Assembly: GCA_964605095.1 (NCBI GenBank)
Contig: CAZSBS010000034.1
Span: 1 to 24,855, forward strand
DNA length: 24,855 nt
Source: JAUWQU01 sp964605095
GTDB taxonomy: Bacteria; Planctomycetota; Phycisphaerae; SM23-33
Direction of reading: 5' to 3'
Shown here: positions 1-6,938 of the stretch, piece by piece
How positions within the stretch are numbered: position 1 is the stretch's first letter
Layout of the letters: every line of letters begins with the position of its first letter
The notes under the pieces: generated by a model
Told to the model about the DNA's origin: nothing
Databases searched by the model: none
What the model saw: only the letters and a program-made list of their open reading frames with translations
Position numbers and translations under genes: made by a program

Positions 1-416
1 GGCGGCAGTCCTGCGGTGATGAGCCGTCGGCAGGCGAAGTCCGTCGGCACGACGACGTTGAGCAGTCCCGGCCCCACGGCCTGGCGGAGCGTTTCCCAGT
101 CGGCCGGGGTGGTTGGCGCGGCCGGGATGGACAGCACCATCGCTCGCCCTGTCGTCAGCGCCAGCTCTCGCCCGGCCCAGAGGGCCTGCTGGGACCAAGC
201 GTGGATTATCCGCGCGCTGCCGGCCTGGTCGCGCATCCGCCAGCCCGCCAGCCGGGATGAGCCCATCGTGCAGTGTACGGGCGTTACTGGGCGCGCGAGG
301 CCTTGCGGCGGCGGCCCGGCCGAGAGGACACGATCATTCGCCCCGGCCAGTATGTCGAGCTGCTCGAGCATGTCCGGCCGGGTGCTGCTGTCGACAATGT
401 GCAGCGCCTCGATCAT
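1..416 (-). CDS. Probable glycosyltransferase, N-terminal part (runs off the left edge)
   Basis: The reverse strand is open from an ATG at 416 to the window edge, giving about 138 residues beginning MIEALHIVDSSTRPDMLEQL. It continues with an IIHAWS segment, then VLSIPAAPTTPADW and LLNVVVPTDFACRRL. An opening 'LHIVD' strand, a 'HAWS' motif and a later 'VLSI' strand suggest the N-terminal Rossmann-like half of a GT4-type glycosyltransferase that would act on sugar nucleotides in the cytoplasm. The sugar-nucleotide-binding C-terminal half is outside the window, so the family is inferred. I chose the start at 416 because a good promoter sits immediately upstream (424-452) and implies a leaderless message. 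An in-frame ATG at 530 would add 38 basic residues but would put the promoter inside the gene. The forward-strand ORF over the same bases has no protein-like composition. Confidence 0.6.
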   Translation of the reverse strand, partial: MIEALHIVDSSTRPDMLEQLDILAGANDRVLSAGPPPQGLARPVTPVHCTMGSSRLAGWRMRDQAGSARIIHAWSQQALWAGRELALTTGRAMVLSIPAAPTTPADWETLRQAVGPGLLNVVVPTDFACRRLITAGLP

Positions 417-731
417 GGGCGAGATGATACGTTGGCCACGAGGCCGCGACAAGGCCCGGCCCGCCGGCAGGGTGAGTCGGCGGGCCCGGAAGAACATTTT
501 CGATAGCGCGGTGACTTGCCGAAAAGGCATCACGGCTGGCGGAAAACGAAACCGCCACAATAAGTTGGCCTCGGCTGCGTTTGTCATAGAGATAGGACGT
601 GATTGGGCTGCGCCCGGTGGCGGCAGGCGACGGGCGCGTGGGCCTTGGTGCCGCTCATGCCTGCCAATCCGTTTGGGCGGCATATCGTTTAGCCAGGGAA
701 TACGAGAGACACTAATGCAAGGAGAACGACG
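417..731. other. Divergent intergenic region (315 bp)
   Basis: The region separates the left-edge reverse gene from the forward secreted-repeat gene. It contains the reverse promoter at 424-452 and the AAGGAG ribosome-binding site at 719-724. I see no further gene and no convincing forward promoter. The long forward ORF that covers it has no recognisable domain and is probably spurious. Confidence 0.5.
424..452 (-). promoter_or_regulatory. Sigma-70-like promoter of the left-edge gene, apparently leaderless
   Basis: On the reverse strand a TTGTCG -35 box (447-452) and a TATCAT -10 box (424-429) are separated by exactly 17 bases. Seven bases follow the -10 box before the ATG at 416, so transcription should start at or next to the A of the start codon. 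No Shine-Dalgarno sequence is present. Box positions are seen; the leaderless message is inferred. Confidence 0.55.
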
Positions 732-2093
732 ATGAGATGCCAAGGTACAATCTGGATGACGGCTGCCGTAGCGATGCTGATGGCCAGTTCGGCGTTGGCC
801 GGCGGGCGGTCAATGACTGAGCGAATCACCGATGAACTGGCCGGGGGCGGCAACTCCGGCATCTCCGAGGTGATCGCTGAGGAAATGGGGCTTGGGGACC
901 TTGCGGCGGTGCGCGCCGAGCAGGGCGTGGCCGGGCCGGAAGGCATCAACGAGGAAACCTCCCCGCCCCGTGACGGTCGCCTTGCTGCGGCGAGCGGTGG
1001 AGACCGCCCCGAAATCGAGCGGCGCATGATCGATCGCCGCAAGGAAGAGCTCCGCGATGGCCAGCAGCGCGAAGAGGCCCGTCGCCCGGAGGCCCGCAAT
1101 GGCCAGCAGCGCGAAGAGGCCCGTCGCCCGGAGCTCCGCCAAGGGGTGCAGAGCGAGGTTCAGCAGCTCGAAACCCAACTCCGTCGGATTCAATCGCGAT
1201 TGGCGGAGCTGCGCCGAGGCCCAGCCGCCGCGGCCCCGCGGGCTGAAATTCAGAGAGCCCAGCCGCAGCAGCGATCCGAGCCGCAACGGCCCCAGCGAGG
1301 CCAAACCCAAGGCCCGACGATGGGTCGCGGCCAGAGCCCGATGACGGGTCGTGGCCAGAGTCCGATGACGGGTCGCAGCCAGGCCCGGGGTTCGATGAGT
1401 CGTGGCCAAGCCCCGATGATGGGACGCGGTCAAGGCCAGGGCCAGAGACCGATGATGGGACGCGGCTTCGGCCAGGGCCAGGGTCCGATGATGGGTCGCG
1501 GCTTCGGCCAGGGCCAGGGTCCGATGATGGGACGCGGTCAAGGCCAGGGCCAGAGACCGATGATGGGTCGCGGCTTCGGCCAGGGCCAGAGACCGATGAT
1601 GGGTCGCGGCTTCGGCCAAGGCCAGGGTCCGATGATGGGTCGCGGCTTCGGCCAGGGCCAGGGTCCGATGATGGNNNNNNNNNNNNNNNNNNNNNNNNNN
1701 NNNNNNNNNNNNNNNNNNNNNNNNNNNNNNNNNNNNNNNNNNNNNNNNNNNNNNNNNNNNNNNNNNNNNNNNNNCGGCTTCGGCCAAGGCCAGGGTCCGA
1801 TGATGGGGCAGGGGCGTGGGCAAGGCCAGGGCCAGAGACCGATGATGGGTCGCGGCTTCGGCCAAGGCCAGGGTCCGATGATGGGGCAGGGGCGTGGGCA
1901 AGGCCAGAGACCGATGATGGGACGCGGTTTCGGGCAGAGCCAGGGCCAGGGCCAGATGATGGGTCGCGGCCAGGGCCTGCGCGAGATGATAGAGAAGTTC
2001 CTTGACGGCAGGGCCAAGATGGGCAAAGGGCCCAAGAGCCGTGAAAAAGAAGACGGTGACGACGATAAAGATAAGGATGATGACGACCGCTGA
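732..2093 (+). CDS. Secreted low-complexity protein with MMGRGFGQGQGP-type repeats
   Basis: The start ATG at 732 has an AAGGAG ribosome-binding site 7 bases upstream. Residues 1-23 form a signal peptide (hydrophobic TAAVAMLMASSALA, Ala-X-Ala cleavage). Residues 95-165 are Glu/Arg/Gln-rich, probably coiled coil, and include a duplicated 14-residue block containing GQQREEARRPE. From about residue 195 the chain becomes tandem 11-12-residue repeats of the MMGRGFGQGQGP type, ending in a lysine/aspartate tail with DDDKDKDDDDR. A 100-N gap (1675-1774) lies inside the repeats. The reading frame is kept across the placeholder, but the true repeat number is unknown. No family is recognised. Methionine pairs could bind soft metals and the acidic tail calcium, but this is speculation. 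A dyad at 2170-2213 may terminate transcription. The gene appears monocistronic. Confidence 0.75.
   Translation: MRCQGTIWMTAAVAMLMASSALAGGRSMTERITDELAGGGNSGISEVIAEEMGLGDLAAVRAEQGVAGPEGINEETSPPRDGRLAAASGGDRPEIERRMIDRRKEELRDGQQREEARRPEARNGQQREEARRPELRQGVQSEVQQLETQLRRIQSRLAELRRGPAAAAPRAEIQRAQPQQRSEPQRPQRGQTQGPTMGRGQSPMTGRGQSPMTGRSQARGSMSRGQAPMMGRGQGQGQRPMMGRGFGQGQGPMMGRGFGQGQGPMMGRGQGQGQRPMMGRGFGQGQRPMMGRGFGQGQGPMMGRGFGQGQGPMMXXXXXXXXXXXXXXXXXXXXXXXXXXXXXXXXXXGFGQGQGPMMGQGRGQGQGQRPMMGRGFGQGQGPMMGQGRGQGQRPMMGRGFGQSQGQGQMMGRGQGLREMIEKFLDGRAKMGKGPKSREKEDGDDDKDKDDDDR
1314..1974 (+). repeat. In-gene tandem repeat, about 33-36 bp unit
   Basis: Units of the form ATGATGGGTCGCGGCTTC followed by GGCCAGGGCCAGGGTCCG (36 bp, 12 codons) recur with small substitutions and length variants on both sides of the gap. 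The first units are more divergent (PMTGRGQS type), while the central ones are nearly identical at DNA level, indicating recent unequal exchange or slippage. The array is coding and in frame throughout the visible part. Confidence 0.9.
1675..1774. other. Assembly gap of 100 N inside the tandem repeat
   Basis: Exactly 100 N, a standard placeholder length. The last 32 bases before it and the first 32 after it differ at one position, so this is a repeat-induced break rather than a simple unmerged overlap. Array length cannot be judged from this sequence. Confidence 0.95.
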
Positions 2094-2169
2094 TCGGTCG
2101 CGGGAGGCTGGCTGTTCGGCAGCCGGCAGCCGGCATTCTTGATCCTCTCGCTCTGTTGACGTGAAACGG

Positions 2170-2213
2170 CAACCGGCAGGGAGCCATTTAGCATTTGGGC
2201 TTCCTGCCGGTTG
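2170..2213 (+). terminator. Hairpin after the secreted-repeat gene, possible terminator
   Basis: CAACCGGCAGG (2170-2180) is exactly complementary to CCTGCCGGTTG (2203-2213). The stem can extend inward by AGC/GCT after a G-T pair, leaving a loop of about 14 bases. The sequence after it (TCTTGCG) has only a weak T-tract, so terminator function is likely but not certain. It lies 76 bases past the stop at 2093. Confidence 0.5.
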
Positions 2214-2230
2214 TCTTGCGCTCGGACTAT

Positions 2231-2338
2231 TGCTCTGTCGCAGGCTATTCGATGAATGTGGTGCCAAGCCTCCGCAAAGCCGGACCTTTGGCCCCCGAGG
2301 GGAAGCATGGCACCCATCATTTGACACGCGACAGAGCA
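2231..2338. repeat. 108-bp nested inverted repeat (MITE-like or structured RNA)
   Basis: TGCTCTGTCGC (2231-2241) pairs perfectly with GCGACAGAGCA (2328-2338). Inside, GGTGCCA (2260-2266) pairs with TGGCACC (2308-2314), and a CCCC-GA-GGGG hairpin sits near the centre (about 2293-2302). The three nested stems sit in the intergenic space just upstream of the promoter at 2440. Terminal arms plus a compact length suggest a miniature mobile element or a structured leader or attenuator. I see no clear target duplication. Confidence 0.45.
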
Positions 2339-2439
2339 CTAGGCATGTTCAACCTTGCCTGGGCAAAATGTCGCCCCGGCCGGGCGCCGCGCTGGGGCCT
2401 CATGTTTGACTGCGCTGTTATTGGCCCCCTTGGATGAGG

Positions 2440-2445
2440 TATAAT
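2440..2445 (+). promoter_or_regulatory. Perfect TATAAT -10 box, six bases from a start codon
   Basis: TATAAT at 2440-2445 is followed by GAACCG and then ATG at 2452, so the expected transcription start coincides with the start codon. There is no Shine-Dalgarno sequence. The -35 region is poor: no TTGACA-like hexamer lies 16-18 bases upstream. The placement argues for the start at 2452 rather than the in-frame ATG at 2434, which lies upstream of the -10 box. Confidence 0.5.
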
Positions 2446-2451
2446 GAACCG

Positions 2452-3684
2452 ATGAGTAGATCGGATACTATTTCCGGGAACAAGACGGGTTTTTGGCTCG
2501 CGCTGGCGGGCGCGGCGATGTTGTTTTTATTTTGGCTTTCCGCGCCGGTTGGGGCGTGCGATGTGCCGGTCTTCCGATATGCGCTGGAACGCTGGCCGGC
2601 GGAGCCTTTCAACGTGCTTGTGTTCCACCGCGGCCCTGTGACGGGCGAGCAGCAGGCCGTCGCCGATTGGCTCGCCGCGCGGGCCGATGACGCCAACCGC
2701 CCGTGCAATGTCACGGTCACGCTGGTGGATGTCCAGGCCGCCGAGGCGAGTGACCCCAACGCGGCGATGTCCGAGTCTGTCGCGGCCTTGTGGGAAAGCC
2801 AGAAGGACAACCCGCTGCCGCGAATGGTCGTGTGCTTCCCCTCGCCGCCGGGAAGGCGGTTCGTGGCGTGGTCGGGTGATCTTTCAGCCGCGGCGGCCAG
2901 GTCGCTGGTGGACTCGCCCGCCCGGCGCAAGGTGGTGGAAGCTATCGGCAAGGGCGACTCGGCGGTGTGGGTGCTCGTGGACTGCGGCGACAAGGCCAAG
3001 GACGCCGCCGCCTTTGCGACGCTGCAAGAGCACCTGGGCCGCATGGCCAAGGAGATCACGCTTCCGGTGGCGGACGATCCTGACGTTCCGGACGTCGCCG
3101 AGGATGGCGGCGGTCCGAAGGTGCGGATAGGGTTCTCGGTTGTGCGGGTTTCCCGCGATGATGCCGCGGAGGCGGCGCTGGTTGGAATGCTCATGGCCAC
3201 CGAGGCCGACCTTGCCAAGGATGCGGCGAGCGAGCCGACCGCGTTTGCGGTTTTCGGCCAGGGCCGGACGATGTTGGCGCTGGTGGGCAAGGGCATCAAC
3301 AAGGACAATCTGGAAGAATACGTCGGGTTCCTGTGCGGGCCTTGCAGTTGCCAGGTTAAGGGCCAGAACCCCGGCGTGGATCTGCTTTTCGCGGCCGACT
3401 GGTATGCGCCGTTCCGCGGCGCGCCCCAGGTGACGGCCCCGCTTCCGGATGTTATCGGCGGAGCGAATGTCGAACTTGTTTCCGCCGTGGCGACCCAGCC
3501 GGCAGGGGCGTCCGCCACGACGACTCCGCCCGGCGCGGCGCCTGGGGCTGGGCAGTTGAATTACTTCGCAATACAGGTCTGGTCGCCTTCGTGGACCATT
3601 CCGATCGCCATCGCGGTGATCGCCGCGGCGAGCATCTTCCTTGGGCTGTGGGCCTTGCGACGGCAAGGCAATAGAGCATCATGA
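2452..3684 (+). CDS. Membrane-anchored extracytoplasmic protein, partner of the ABC transporter
   Basis: The protein has 410 residues. It has an N-terminal hydrophobic segment (about 12-32), then CDVPVFRYALERWPAEPFNV and VFHRG, a long soluble region with a CGPCSC cysteine cluster near residue 298, a Pro/Ala/Gly/Thr linker, and a C-terminal membrane helix (about 381-402) ending in RRQGNRAS. The topology suggests a large domain outside the cytoplasmic membrane. I recall the CDVPVFRYALERW opening as recurring in planctomycete proteins of unknown function; no function is assigned. The CxxC-containing cluster and the opening cysteine may be redox-active or metal-binding (inference). Its stop overlaps the start of the downstream permease by four bases (ATGA), so the two are translationally coupled. 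The start at 2452 was chosen from the adjoining -10 box. Confidence 0.75.
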   Translation: MSRSDTISGNKTGFWLALAGAAMLFLFWLSAPVGACDVPVFRYALERWPAEPFNVLVFHRGPVTGEQQAVADWLAARADDANRPCNVTVTLVDVQAAEASDPNAAMSESVAALWESQKDNPLPRMVVCFPSPPGRRFVAWSGDLSAAAARSLVDSPARRKVVEAIGKGDSAVWVLVDCGDKAKDAAAFATLQEHLGRMAKEITLPVADDPDVPDVAEDGGGPKVRIGFSVVRVSRDDAAEAALVGMLMATEADLAKDAASEPTAFAVFGQGRTMLALVGKGINKDNLEEYVGFLCGPCSCQVKGQNPGVDLLFAADWYAPFRGAPQVTAPLPDVIGGANVELVSAVATQPAGASATTTPPGAAPGAGQLNYFAIQVWSPSWTIPIAIAVIAAASIFLGLWALRRQGNRAS

Positions 3685-4976
3685 AACGAATGACCGTCTG
3701 GCGGCTGATCGGCAAGGAAATCCTCCATCGCAAGCTGAACTTCGCCCTGGGAGTGCTGTCGGTAATGGCGGCCTCGGGCGTGGTGGTGGCTCAGTTCACG
3801 CTGCTGCGGGCGCACGACCTGTCCACCGAGCGGATTCTGCATGCCAGCCAGCAAGAAGCCGAGTCGCGCCTGGCCAAGATGGAAGATGACTACCGGAAGT
3901 ACATGAAGAAGCTCGGCTTCAACCTGCTGATCCTGCCGAAGGATCAGGATCTGACCGAGTTCTGGCAGTCCGGCTTCGCCACGACAACCATGCCGGAGTC
4001 CACAGTGTCGACGTTGGCAAACTCCGGTACGGCGCTCGTTCAGCACCTGTTGCCGATAGTCCAGCAGCGAATCGACTGGCCGGAGCAGAAGCGCCGCATC
4101 ATCCTTATGGGTACGCGGGGCGAGGTGCCCCTGGCCCACCGCAGGCTCATGGAACCGATGCTCCTGGCCGTGCCGGAAGGCAAGTGCGTCGTCGGCTACG
4201 AGTTGGCTCGCGACCTGGCCGTCAAGCCGGGGCAGACCATAACGCTGCGCGGCACGAGCTTCGAGGTCCAGCATGTCCGTCCCGAGCGTGGCACGGCCGA
4301 GGACGCCACGATCTGGGTAGACCTGCCCGCGGGGCAGAAACTGCTCGGCCTGGAAGGGCGGATCAACGCCATCGAGGCCCTTCAGTGCCACTGCAAGGGT
4401 GTCACGCCGGAGCAGACTCGCCAAGAGGTGGCCGGCATACTCGGCAACAACGTCAAGGTCATTCTCCGCGAGAACAACGTCACCGTCCGCGCCAACGCCC
4501 GCGACCGTGCCAAGGCCGAGCACCTCCAGGCCATGGCGGCCGAGCGAGCCAGCCGGGCCGAACTGCGAAGCAGGCGAGAGTCGCTTGCCGGCGTGATGGT
4601 CCCAGCCGTGCTGGTGCTGGCGGCGGTTTGGATCGGCCTGCTCGCCCTGAGCAACGTCCGCGAGCGGGCGGCGGAGATCGGCATCCTGCGGGCAATAGGC
4701 GTCCGGGCGCGGTCCGTCGTCCGCGTGTTCTTCATTCGGGCGATGATTACGGGCCTGCTGGGGGCGGCAATCGGCTATGCCGCCGGCCTGGCCATCGCGG
4801 TGCTTGTGGAACGCTCGTCGCCGTCGCTTCGCGTCGAATCGGCGGCCGCGCTGTTCGAGCCGCGCCTGCTGGCGATAGTGCTGGCCGCCGCGCCGCTGCT
4901 GGCCATGCTGGCGAGCTGGGCTCCGGCCATGCTTGCCGGAAGGCAGGACCCCGCTATAATCCTGGCCAGGGAGTAA
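3681..4976 (+). CDS. FtsX/MacB-like ABC transporter permease
   Basis: 431 residues with the usual four-helix layout of this family: helix 1 at about 20-42, a large extracytoplasmic domain (about 43-304), then helices at about 305-325, 350-376 and 395-415. The conserved FtsX-type cytoplasmic loop ERAAEIGILRAIGVRARSV (about 329-346) follows helix 2; this is the region that contacts the ATPase in MacB and LolCE-type transporters. A coiled-coil-like stretch (274-301, rich in Arg, Ala and Glu) precedes helix 2. A CHC motif lies near 236-238. Its start overlaps the previous gene by four bases and its stop is one base before the ATPase start, so the three genes form one operon. Such mechanotransmission transporters move lipoproteins, peptides or drugs or drive envelope proteins; the substrate is unknown. 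Confidence 0.88.
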   Translation: MKRMTVWRLIGKEILHRKLNFALGVLSVMAASGVVVAQFTLLRAHDLSTERILHASQQEAESRLAKMEDDYRKYMKKLGFNLLILPKDQDLTEFWQSGFATTTMPESTVSTLANSGTALVQHLLPIVQQRIDWPEQKRRIILMGTRGEVPLAHRRLMEPMLLAVPEGKCVVGYELARDLAVKPGQTITLRGTSFEVQHVRPERGTAEDATIWVDLPAGQKLLGLEGRINAIEALQCHCKGVTPEQTRQEVAGILGNNVKVILRENNVTVRANARDRAKAEHLQAMAAERASRAELRSRRESLAGVMVPAVLVLAAVWIGLLALSNVRERAAEIGILRAIGVRARSVVRVFFIRAMITGLLGAAIGYAAGLAIAVLVERSSPSLRVESAAALFEPRLLAIVLAAAPLLAMLASWAPAMLAGRQDPAIILARE

Positions 4977-4977
4977 C

Positions 4978-5640
4978 GTGGTGCTGGAGATACGCAACCT
5001 TTCCAAACGATACGCTCACGCCGACGGACCAGTCGACGCGCTTGTGGATGTGAGCTTCTCGGTCGCCGCCGGTGAGTTCGTCAGCGTGCAGGGGCCCAGC
5101 GGATGCGGCAAGAGCACGCTCCTGCTTGCCGGCGGCGGACTGCTTGCCGGCGACGCCGGAGAGGTCCTGATCGACGGGCAGGACCCCTACGCCCTGGCCC
5201 CCGACGCCCGGGCGGCACTGCGGGCACGCCGCGTGGGCTTCGTGTTCCAGCAGTTCCACCTCGTGCCGTACCTGTCCGTGCTGGATAACGTCCTGTCGCC
5301 CTCGCTGGCGCTGGCTTCGGACGCCCCGGCCGAGCGGGCCAGGATGCTCATCGAGCATTTCGGCCTCGTCCAGCGCATTGCCCACAAGCCTTCCGAGCTC
5401 AGCACCGGCGAGCGACAGCGGACCGCCCTGGCCCGCGCGCTGCTCAATGAGCCGGGCCTGATCCTCGCCGACGAGCCGACCGGCAACCTCGACGCCGACA
5501 GCGCCCGGGCCGTCCTGGTATACCTCGCCGAGTTCGCCTGCCAAGGCGGCGCCGTCCTGCTGGTAACCCACGACGATCGCGCCGCCGGTTATGCCAAGCG
5601 AACCGTCAAGATGCGAGCCGGCAGGATAGTCGGCGGCTGA
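4978..5640 (+). CDS. LolD/MacB-type ABC transporter ATPase
   Basis: 220 residues, normal for a stand-alone LolD-like ATPase. Walker A is GPSGCGKST (39-47), the Q-loop glutamine is near 91 (FVFQQFHLVPYLSVLDNV), the signature is LSTGERQ (141-147, with T in place of the usual G), Walker B is LILADEP (161-167), the D-loop is NLDADS, and the switch histidine is 198 (VTHDD). The start is GTG at 4978, preceded by AGGGAG at 4968-4973; GTG at 4981 is the next codon and is less likely. It would hydrolyse ATP in the cytoplasm to drive the permease encoded immediately upstream. It is the last gene of the operon, with the palindrome at 5691-5838 downstream. Confidence 0.93.
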   Translation: MVLEIRNLSKRYAHADGPVDALVDVSFSVAAGEFVSVQGPSGCGKSTLLLAGGGLLAGDAGEVLIDGQDPYALAPDARAALRARRVGFVFQQFHLVPYLSVLDNVLSPSLALASDAPAERARMLIEHFGLVQRIAHKPSELSTGERQRTALARALLNEPGLILADEPTGNLDADSARAVLVYLAEFACQGGAVLLVTHDDRAAGYAKRTVKMRAGRIVGG

Positions 5641-5690
5641 GAATTCGGCGCCCCATCGAATGTTGGGTGGCCGAAAGGCTTGCGGTTCAT

Positions 5691-5838
5691 GGGTGCCGTG
5701 GTTTGCGACGTCCCGAAGGGACTCGCAACCACGTATTTCGGCCCGGAAGAATGGATTGGGCATCAAAAGGATCCGAACACCAGGCGGCTCGAAGACGTGG
5801 TTGCGTCGCCCCAAGGGGCTCCGCAAACCACGGCACCC
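5691..5838. repeat. 148-bp palindromic element between convergent genes
   Basis: GGGTGCCGTGGTTTGCG (5691-5707) is exactly complementary to CGCAAACCACGGCACCC (5822-5838). Each arm also folds alone: GTGGTTTGCGA/TCGCAACCAC around GTCCC-GAA-GGGAC (5698-5732), and CGTGGTTGCG/CGCAAACCACG around GCCCC-AA-GGGGC (5796-5832). It is therefore two inverted copies of one roughly 36-bp hairpin unit flanking a 62-bp spacer. It sits between the ATPase stop (5640) and the radical SAM stop (5862) and may act as a bidirectional terminator. The twin-hairpin form resembles REP/BIME elements. Confidence 0.8.
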
Positions 5839-5861
5839 GGCCATGAGGGCCTTGCAAACTA

Positions 5862-6938
5862 TCAGCCCTTGCTTGCCGGGCGGTATGTGCATGCCGGCTC
5901 GGCGGCAAGGTAGTTGCCGGTCATTGCGAACGCCCGTGCCCGGCAGCCGCCGCAAATGCTCTTGTACTCGCATCGCCCGCACTTGCCCAGCAGGGCCTCG
6001 TAGTCGCGAAGCTTGGCGAAGACTTCCGAGGTTCGCCATATCTCAGCGAAGGGTTTCTCCCGCACCGACCCGCACTGCACTGGCAGGTACCCGCACGGGA
6101 AGACCTCGCCCTTGTGGCTGACGAACGCGACTGACACGCCGCACATGCACCCTCGGCCATGATGGCCCGCCATGGCTGCGCCCGCGGTGCCGGCAGCCTT
6201 GACCCGCTGGGCGGCAAGGCGATAATAGTGCGGGGCACACGTGGCCTTGAGCTCCATCTGCCCATCCGCCTGGCGGTCCAGGACCCACTGAAGCACCGTC
6301 TCGTACCTCTCGGCCGCGAGTTGGTGGCTCTTGCCGATCTCCATTCCGCAGCCCACGGGCACCAGCAGGAACAGGTGCAGTGCCTCGACGTCGATTTTTC
6401 GCACGAGCGCGTAGATGTCGTCGAGTTGATCGACGTTGTGCGCGGCGATGGTGGCGTTGACCTGCATTGGCATTCCCGCGGCCCGCAGGTGCGCGATGCC
6501 CGCCAGGGCTCGCTCGAATGAGCCTTCAACTCGCCGGAACGCGTCGTGCGTGGGCGCGTCGGCCCCGTCGAGGCTTATGGACACTCGGCGAAAGCCGGCC
6601 GCGGCGATTCGCTTGGCCAGCGGCGCGTCGACCAGCGTGCCATTGGTCGCCAGGGCGGTCGGCAGGCCCAGCGAGCGGGCGTGGTCGGCCAGGATTTCCC
6701 AATCGTTCCGCATCAGCGGCTCGCCGCCGGAAAAGACGATTATCGGCTTGCCAAGCGGGGCCGTTGAGTCCAGCACGCGGCGGAACTCAGCGGTGGTCAG
6801 GTCCTGCCTGGCGGCCTCGTCGGCGGTCTCGATCCGCCGGCAGTGCGCGCAGGCAAGGTTGCACCGCACCGTCGACTCCCAGAACAGCAGTCGCAGCGGC
6901 GGAAAGGGGGCCGTTGGCATTTTCGATTGTCCGGTCAT
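5862..6938 (-). CDS. Radical SAM/SPASM protein, AhbD/AhbC-like
   Basis: 358 residues. The radical SAM cluster motif is C26-N-L-A-C30-A-H-C33, followed by the GGEP-type motif (FSGGEPLM), a 'TNGT' strand and 'SISLDG'. The C-terminal SPASM domain holds further cysteines: RGCMCGVS, EVFPCGYLPVQCGS and GKCGRCEYKSICGGCRARA, ending NYLAAEPAC. The GxCGxCEY..CGGCRARA ending resembles the alternative haem pathway enzymes AhbD (haem b synthase) and AhbC, and some peptide-modifying SPASM enzymes. No haem gene or precursor peptide is visible nearby, so the substrate is uncertain. It would use S-adenosylmethionine and auxiliary [4Fe-4S] clusters in the cytoplasm. The start at 6938 gives a short N-terminal tail; ATG at 6920 is an alternative. 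The gene stands alone and converges with the ABC operon. Confidence 0.85.
   Translation of the reverse strand: MTGQSKMPTAPFPPLRLLFWESTVRCNLACAHCRRIETADEAARQDLTTAEFRRVLDSTAPLGKPIIVFSGGEPLMRNDWEILADHARSLGLPTALATNGTLVDAPLAKRIAAAGFRRVSISLDGADAPTHDAFRRVEGSFERALAGIAHLRAAGMPMQVNATIAAHNVDQLDDIYALVRKIDVEALHLFLLVPVGCGMEIGKSHQLAAERYETVLQWVLDRQADGQMELKATCAPHYYRLAAQRVKAAGTAGAAMAGHHGRGCMCGVSVAFVSHKGEVFPCGYLPVQCGSVREKPFAEIWRTSEVFAKLRDYEALLGKCGRCEYKSICGGCRARAFAMTGNYLAAEPACTYRPASKG

Noticed and set aside
16..735. Long forward ORF at the left end
   Set aside because: Its protein is Arg/Ser/Pro/Ala-rich without domain or ribosome-binding site. The reverse strand over 1-416 encodes a plausible protein with a promoter.
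1675..1774. Gap 1 as another unmerged overlap like gap 2
   Set aside because: The flanks match over only about 32 bases with one mismatch, as expected from the tandem repeat itself, so real sequence is probably missing.
810..2339. Long reverse ORFs across the repeat gene, reading HHRTLALAEAA or PSSDPGLGRS repeats
   Set aside because: They are antisense translations of the in-frame forward repeats; only the forward strand has a ribosome-binding site and signal peptide.
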